From NCBI GenBank assembly GCA_013368315.1, contig JAACJM010000053.1, positions 1 to 64,000 on the forward strand: a stretch of DNA of 64,000 nucleotides, in the 5' to 3' direction. Under the pieces are notes generated by a model. The model made no database searches and was not told the origin of the DNA. It worked only from the letters and a program-made list of their open reading frames with translations. Position 1 is the stretch's first letter; each line of letters opens with the position of its first letter. Both the position numbers and the translations under genes were made by a program. This stretch comes from Tetrapyrgos nigripes (Eukaryota; Basidiomycota; Agaricomycetes; Agaricales; Campanellaceae). Shown piece by piece: positions 58,979 to 64,000 of this stretch.

Positions 58979-59960
58979 TTAGAGGCATTTAGGTACATAA
59001 CTCGCCATAGTACCTTCAAATCCTTGCAAATTTAGACTGTCAACTTTGGGTTTTTTTTGCGGTGTCCAAGTGATGAGGTGCAGCTTTTCACGTCTATTTG
59101 ACACAAGGGGGATGGTTACTTCCTCAACGTCCATACCGTTAGCCACCTTTTTTGCGACCCATTGTCCGGCTTCCAAGATCATGACCTATCGAATTGAATA
59201 AATTCAAAGGCCAAAGGAAGTTGGGAACGGACCATGTCATAGGTCTCCTGTTGATCCACTGTAAGCTTTGGCGTGATGCCCTTTCTCTCTTTTTCTAACC
59301 GCCATCTTCTCGGCTCTTCAAGCTTACCTCTTTCTTCTCGTGGAAGAAGAGCCCTAAGAAAGCTACTGAGACCACGTCAACCGTTTTTGCGTTTATACGG
59401 GCGGGAAGAGTATGCGGATATATCAATCATAACGTTAAGATATCAGAGAAATGTTGAGCACATAAGTAGTTGATAGGCACCAAAAAAAGACGACGGCCTT
59501 GCCGTTCAAACGTTCAGGGGCGAATAGTGGTGTTTCATTGATTGGAAACTTTGCACTCAGAGAGCAATTGTTCAACCCGACTTCTACGCATTGTGCGTCT
59601 CTATACAAGAATTATCACTAATAAAATATATGGCATCTTCACCCGGCAATACAGCAATCACCTCAAATGAGTCAACACAACCTTCACCTTGACTCAGCAT
59701 ATCTTCAGGATCCTGGTTGTGTTCGTGGAATCCCGCATCATTTATCTGCCTTTTCCAGTAGTAAGCACATTCCCCTCCTAAACCAATCATTGCTTACGTG
59801 CTGATAATCCAATCTGTTCGCGTCCGTATTGAATCTTTCGTTCCTAAATTCTAGTGCATGCAATTCATCAATTTCGACAGTATACGCACTCCTCAGGAAG
59901 CTGTTTCCGGGAGGGCGTCGAATATAGCAGGGGAGGTGATTGCTGGAATTGAGAATTAGC
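58979..59960 (-). CDS. Unrecognised multi-exon gene, possibly decayed
   Basis: Minus-strand exons with good local continuity. The first (about 59,945-59,815) reads CYIRRPPGNSFLRSAYTVEI...RLDYQH. A 52-nt intron (GTAAGC ... GGCAG) leads to INDAGFHEHNQDPEDMLSQG...VIAVLPGEDAIYF. A one-base frame change near 59,600 would be needed to reach NNCSLSAKFPINETPLFAPE. A later exon pair spliced at about 59,235-59,190 reads LTVDQQETYDMV then MILEAGQWVAKKVANGMD, ending at 58,979. No domain was recognised. It starts 111 bp right of the Plavaka element. The frame change suggests a pseudogene or a missed intron. Confidence 0.4.
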
Positions 59961-62134
59961 TTTTGGTGTGTACTTCTTCAAGTTCGCATGGGCTTTAATG
60001 TTATGCTCACGACTGACGATCCTATGTACTTTGACTTAGGGACTCTCTCTTGTCATCGTCCTCGTCAACCTGCGCGAAACGATATGGGCCTTGCCAAATT
60101 CATCCCAAGAAAATTAGGCAGTGAGGACAGTGTCACGGTTAATAATAATATCCTATCAGCATGATACCCTGACTTCTAGCTATAGTTTCCAGAGTCAGAG
60201 TAGAGATAGAGAGGTAGATTCACTGGCTCTCAGTGTCCTACTGACAGTTCTGTAACCTTTATAAATATATTGCGACAAAATACACGCTAGTACACAGCGT
60301 AAGGCGGCCCGACTGAGGGACGTCTTCTCCGATGATCTTCACTACTTCTATTCCACGCTTTCCAACTCTTCATTATATGACTCCTCGTCCTGCGTAGTAT
60401 AAAGAATAAGCAACAGATTGAATTAGCTACCCAACAGATACTCACTATGTTTCTCAGGGGAGGTGGAGTAAGCCACATAACTGAGCAGTGTTGTGTCTAT
60501 ACGTTCTTGCCTGAAAGGTATTTCATTATTCTCCTCCCAGTCTTGGGTACGTTTTGTGATTGGGTATGCTTTGCTTGTCAGGTTTGAACCTTACATTACC
60601 AGCGACAAAAAAGACCTGGAAGTTGGAAGCTATACTTTGGTAACATTATACACATGCTTGTATAATGTCGGTATAGATGTTACATACACTGCGGACACTA
60701 CTCATCACCAAATAAAGAGGTTATTATAGTTTGCTCCTACTGCGACCATTACACTTACAGGCTATCAAACTGTCATCTTCAAACACACGGCCAAAAACCA
60801 CTCTCAACAGCGAAATCCAGCTTTTCTCCTTCATCATCGGGCTCGATTCATGGAGCATACAATTACTCAAGTCTAATGTGGTTTTTTCGTCAGTGAAGTA
60901 AATTACTAGACAGAAGAGAATGATCTGACACGTTGTTTTCCTCAAATTTCCTATCTCCGCATTCCTAGTCAACTTGCTTGAACCCGTAAAGATCTGCAAC
61001 GTCGTTATGTATCGGGCTGCCCACGTTGAAATGTACGCCGATGCAGAAAAATGGATGACTGAAGTCTTGGGAGTTTAATACTTTATGTGAATGCAAAGAA
61101 GCAATTCATGGACCGGAGAAAGCTGCGAGGCTTGAACTATGGATGACTTGATACTACTCTCCGCTTTATCGAAGGGTCGATTTTTAGGAAGCTCGAACAC
61201 GCAGGGATGACTTGGATTCAGGTGCACCACTGATACTTGGTAGAGTTTGGCGGTGGCTAGGCGTATTACTAACTGACAGCGTATACGTTCCAAAACTAAT
61301 AGGTAAAGCAGAAGCAGGAAAGGATACAAGCTATGAGCGCTGGCTTTATCGGATGGTAGGTGGCAGATATATGCCATCGCTTGATCCCGATCATCTCAAC
61401 GGAGTAATTCTTACAATCGCATCCTGGAGCTCTTTATCTTTGGTCCAATTTGCCTGCCCGAACGACATTGGTCCCTGAACCCGGTTTGATGCTACAATCA
61501 GAATGTTGGATTTACGTGACGGGAATTTCAATGAGGTTTGGTACTTACAGAGAGCTCGCAGCGGGTGAGAGCAAAAGCATAGAGATATAAATAGCTAGTG
61601 GAAGTCATAGAGGAGACCTAGACATGTATAGTCACTCGCTGTTGAGTGGGATGTAATTGTATTTGCACAGTATCATTGCTGAACCTGAACAAAATTGATT
61701 CGCAATTTTCATCGCAGGCCGCTACAGCACCACTCTCATGATTCACAAGGGAGAGCGAGCGGCCCAACTCGATGGGATTTTTGGCCGTTAGTTCTACTTT
61801 GCTTGGTTGCCACAGTCGTAACGCTGACCTACATACACACGACTATCTGTGTATCGTCAGTCTGGTTCTCGAGACTAACGCTGACCGACCGTTATTGCGA
61901 ACGCCTCTTGGCGGCCTCCATCCGGGACTTTCCAGGTTTCAGGTGGTATACTTTTTATCCATTAAAACTATATAAGATAACAAAGTACTTAGGGTATATG
62001 TCAGTATCTCACAAGAAATACAAAGCAACTACAGGAATATCAAGCTTATACGAACAAAGTGGATAATAAGGGAAGTGTTAGGTATGGGAGCAGGCGTCCT
62101 GGAAAGCCTCAATGAAGACCAACAGTCGGACGAA
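59961..62134. other. Unassigned sequence
   Basis: Many short open frames on both strands; none shows a recognisable domain or a convincing set of splice sites. Confidence 0.3.
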
Positions 62135-63155
62135 TTACAAAAAAGTAGCTAACAGTCCAACGATAGAGAAAATAAAGAAGGGAGAATGAGGAAAATTCGA
62201 ACACGCTGAGTTAGACAGCGGCACATCAGTATTACTACCTGCATTACTACCTACAGAGTCCGGTGTTGGTTTGAAGCTTGTAGTTGCACGACGAGAGGAA
62301 GTGGTAGTATCAGTGTCCAAATGGAGGGATGTGGTAGGCCCAGTAGGCTCAGCTGAAGCACTGACAGTAACGGGGGGAGGATTTTTAACGGTTTTGGAAG
62401 AAGATAAAGTTGTGGTATCATCAAAGCTGGTAGTAAATAAAGGAGGACTATCGGTAATGGGAGGAGGTGGAGGTGGATCTCCTCCCCCACCTCCCCCTCC
62501 CCCTCCTCCCCCACCAGCTCCAATTCCACAACACTCGCCATTCCCACAGCAAACAGTACCAGGTCGACAGCAGCCGCCAAATGAGCATGGAGTGTATTCT
62601 TGGGGACAGCAGCCCAGAGTGCCGAATGTGGTCTTTATACACTGCTCGTCTGAGCTGCAGCAGCCGCCTGATGAGCACTGAATGTCGGTTTTAAGACAGC
62701 AGATTGACCCGCCAAATTCGCTCCTTCCACATTTCTCACTTGAGCTGCAGCAGCCGGATGAGCACTAAGAGAAGAGAGAAGCAAAAAAGCGCTTCATTTC
62801 AACATATACGGCGACGAAGAGTTGAGGTTGACTCACGCATACGGTATCTCCATTGCGGCAGCATCCTGGACCGCATGCAACTGTTCCATATCCGAGTCAG
62901 CAATTCAAATTTAAACACTGAAGGGACAATATGCGTCCTTCCACTTGAGCAGCCTTGCCTGGTTGTGAGGTTTTGAAGCAATCCCTCTACAGTACCCATG
63001 AGCATAGAGAGCTCACGATCATGAGTTACACGTTCTCGAACGTCGATTCGAAATAGCTCTGAACTGCCGTAGAGTTCCGAGTCATTTCCAGATGTGGCGC
63101 AAACAAATGCCACGGAAATGAGCAATACAAGAAAAGTGAAGGCTTTAGAACCCAT
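62135..63155 (-). CDS. Cysteine-rich secreted protein, probably GPI-anchored
   Basis: Three exons: 63,155-62,945, 62,880-62,837 (44 nt) and 62,764-62,135. The introns are 64 nt (GTGGAA, with a GCTGACTC branch-like site) and 72 nt (GTGAGT ... CTTAG), giving 294 residues. Order: a signal peptide (FTFLVLLISVAFVCA), a short polar region, then a domain of about 90 residues with many Cys-Cys pairs. That domain includes ACGPGCCRNGDTVC, CSSGCCSSSEKC, CSSGGCCSSDEQC and FGGCCRPGTVCCGNGECC. Then come a Gly run and Pro run (GGGGG/PPPPPP), a Ser/Thr-rich stalk and a C-terminal hydrophobic tail (FFIFSIVGLLATFL). The CC-repeat pattern resembles fungal granulin-like or EGF-like wall proteins. The tail after a small-residue stretch fits a GPI signal. 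Likely at the cell surface; function unknown. Confidence 0.75.
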
Positions 63156-64000
63156 ATGGACGCAGTCGAGGATGCAGAAGACTGGAGTGTTGAATTTGTA
63201 TCGCCTGCTCTCAGCGATCCCAAATGTCGCTGTTGATCCAATCTACTGACAAGCGACACACTGTCCCGCTTTTAACACTTCCTTTAATGTCTATAATAAT
63301 ATAAGTCTTGGCATCTACGAGGTTTGATTACTGATCAGAATGATAATGATTATCAGTGGCGATTGTGGCACTCTAGTGGAACTAGTACGGGATAAGCTCT
63401 AGGAAGCGAATTGCCAGAAGCTTATTTGATGGCTATCAGTAACTACAGATTCACTGGACGAAGGCTTCATTGCACAGTGACAGAACTTTAACCAGCTGAT
63501 TTGGCGCCTACAAAAGCTGGACTCAAGAGTCGAGATTGGAGAAGGGCCTAGCCTATCTTCAATTACCTAGACAAAGAGAAGCATGCCGATTTGAACATGA
63601 AACTGGTCGTTAGTACAACCTCATATAAGTGGCGATGTGGTGAAGAGAAGATTACTGTACGATAGAACCGTGCGGTGTATCAACTTATCGGGCGCTCAGA
63701 ACGGGATTATCGCATACCATGAGTCTGTATCACAATTGGACTGTTCCCGTATTATCCCGCAGTGACACTGGTCGTCTTGCGTACATCTTAAGCACGAAAA
63801 ATCTCCAACTTGAATCGTACGTTCTATGTGTGGATTGGAAGGAAGGATGATTTTCTGGACTCCGAGTTACCTATGATACATGAGTTCCGTACTGAGTAGC
63901 TGTGAATGCTCTACTATGTACAGCATCCCTTCAATGTTGACATTCATATAACGGTTTGACAGAACATTGAGGAGACAATTTTGCTGTCTCTTCAAACAGT
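63156..64000. other. Unassigned sequence upstream of the surface-protein gene
   Basis: The first 150 bp should contain the promoter of the minus-strand gene. The rest shows no supported gene or repeat. Confidence 0.3.

Overview
The window looks like the end region of a basidiomycete (probably Agaricomycetes) chromosome. The evidence is short introns of about 50-70 nt with GT...CTRAY...AG signals, TTAGGG-type telomeric motifs, a telomere-linked RecQ helicase gene, a Plavaka transposon carrying a DUF6532 partner gene, a hAT element and a mushroom-type cytochrome P450. Bases 1-46,100 are subtelomeric repeat territory with few genes. Bases 46,100-64,000 have ordinary mixed sequence with small multi-exon fungal genes.

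Left part. Five 166-bp tandem copies (157-986) lead into a repeat element whose right end (1303) is fused to the 3' end of a telomere-linked helicase (TLH) gene on the minus strand (6863-1215). About 120 bp upstream of the TLH start begins a 10.7-kb composite satellite. Its order is a 149-bp array, diverged CpG-poor monomers, a 34-bp palindromic minisatellite, diverged monomers, a second 149-bp array and a GC-rich diverged edge at 17,658. A duplicate of this whole composite lies at 37,338-45,030 in the same orientation. It is next to a fragment of the C-terminal end of a second TLH gene. Between the two blocks lie an interstitial telomere tract (18,283-18,306), blocks of a roughly 291-bp subtelomeric repeat in both orientations, and a complete hAT insertion with an 8-bp target duplication. 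The same interval holds further copies of the left-hand repeat element, several families of short palindromic tandem repeats, dispersed covarying palindromes, and a small gene with a ParB-like motif.

Right part. From 46 kb on there is a microexon-containing gene for a tiny secreted six-cysteine peptide (48,038-48,472). Next is the 5' half of a P450 gene broken by a Plavaka transposon with 25-bp perfect terminal inverted repeats (52,130-58,867). The transposon encodes a transposase on the minus strand and a DUF6532 protein on the plus strand. An unrecognised minus-strand gene follows (about 59,960-58,979), then a cysteine-rich, probably GPI-anchored secreted protein gene (63,155-62,135).

The parts fit a subtelomere built by repeated segmental exchange. 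TLH pieces, satellite blocks and repeat elements are joined at sharp, recurring boundaries, and transposons sit in the gene-containing flank. No tRNA, rRNA or CRISPR-like structure was seen. All exon models are read by eye.
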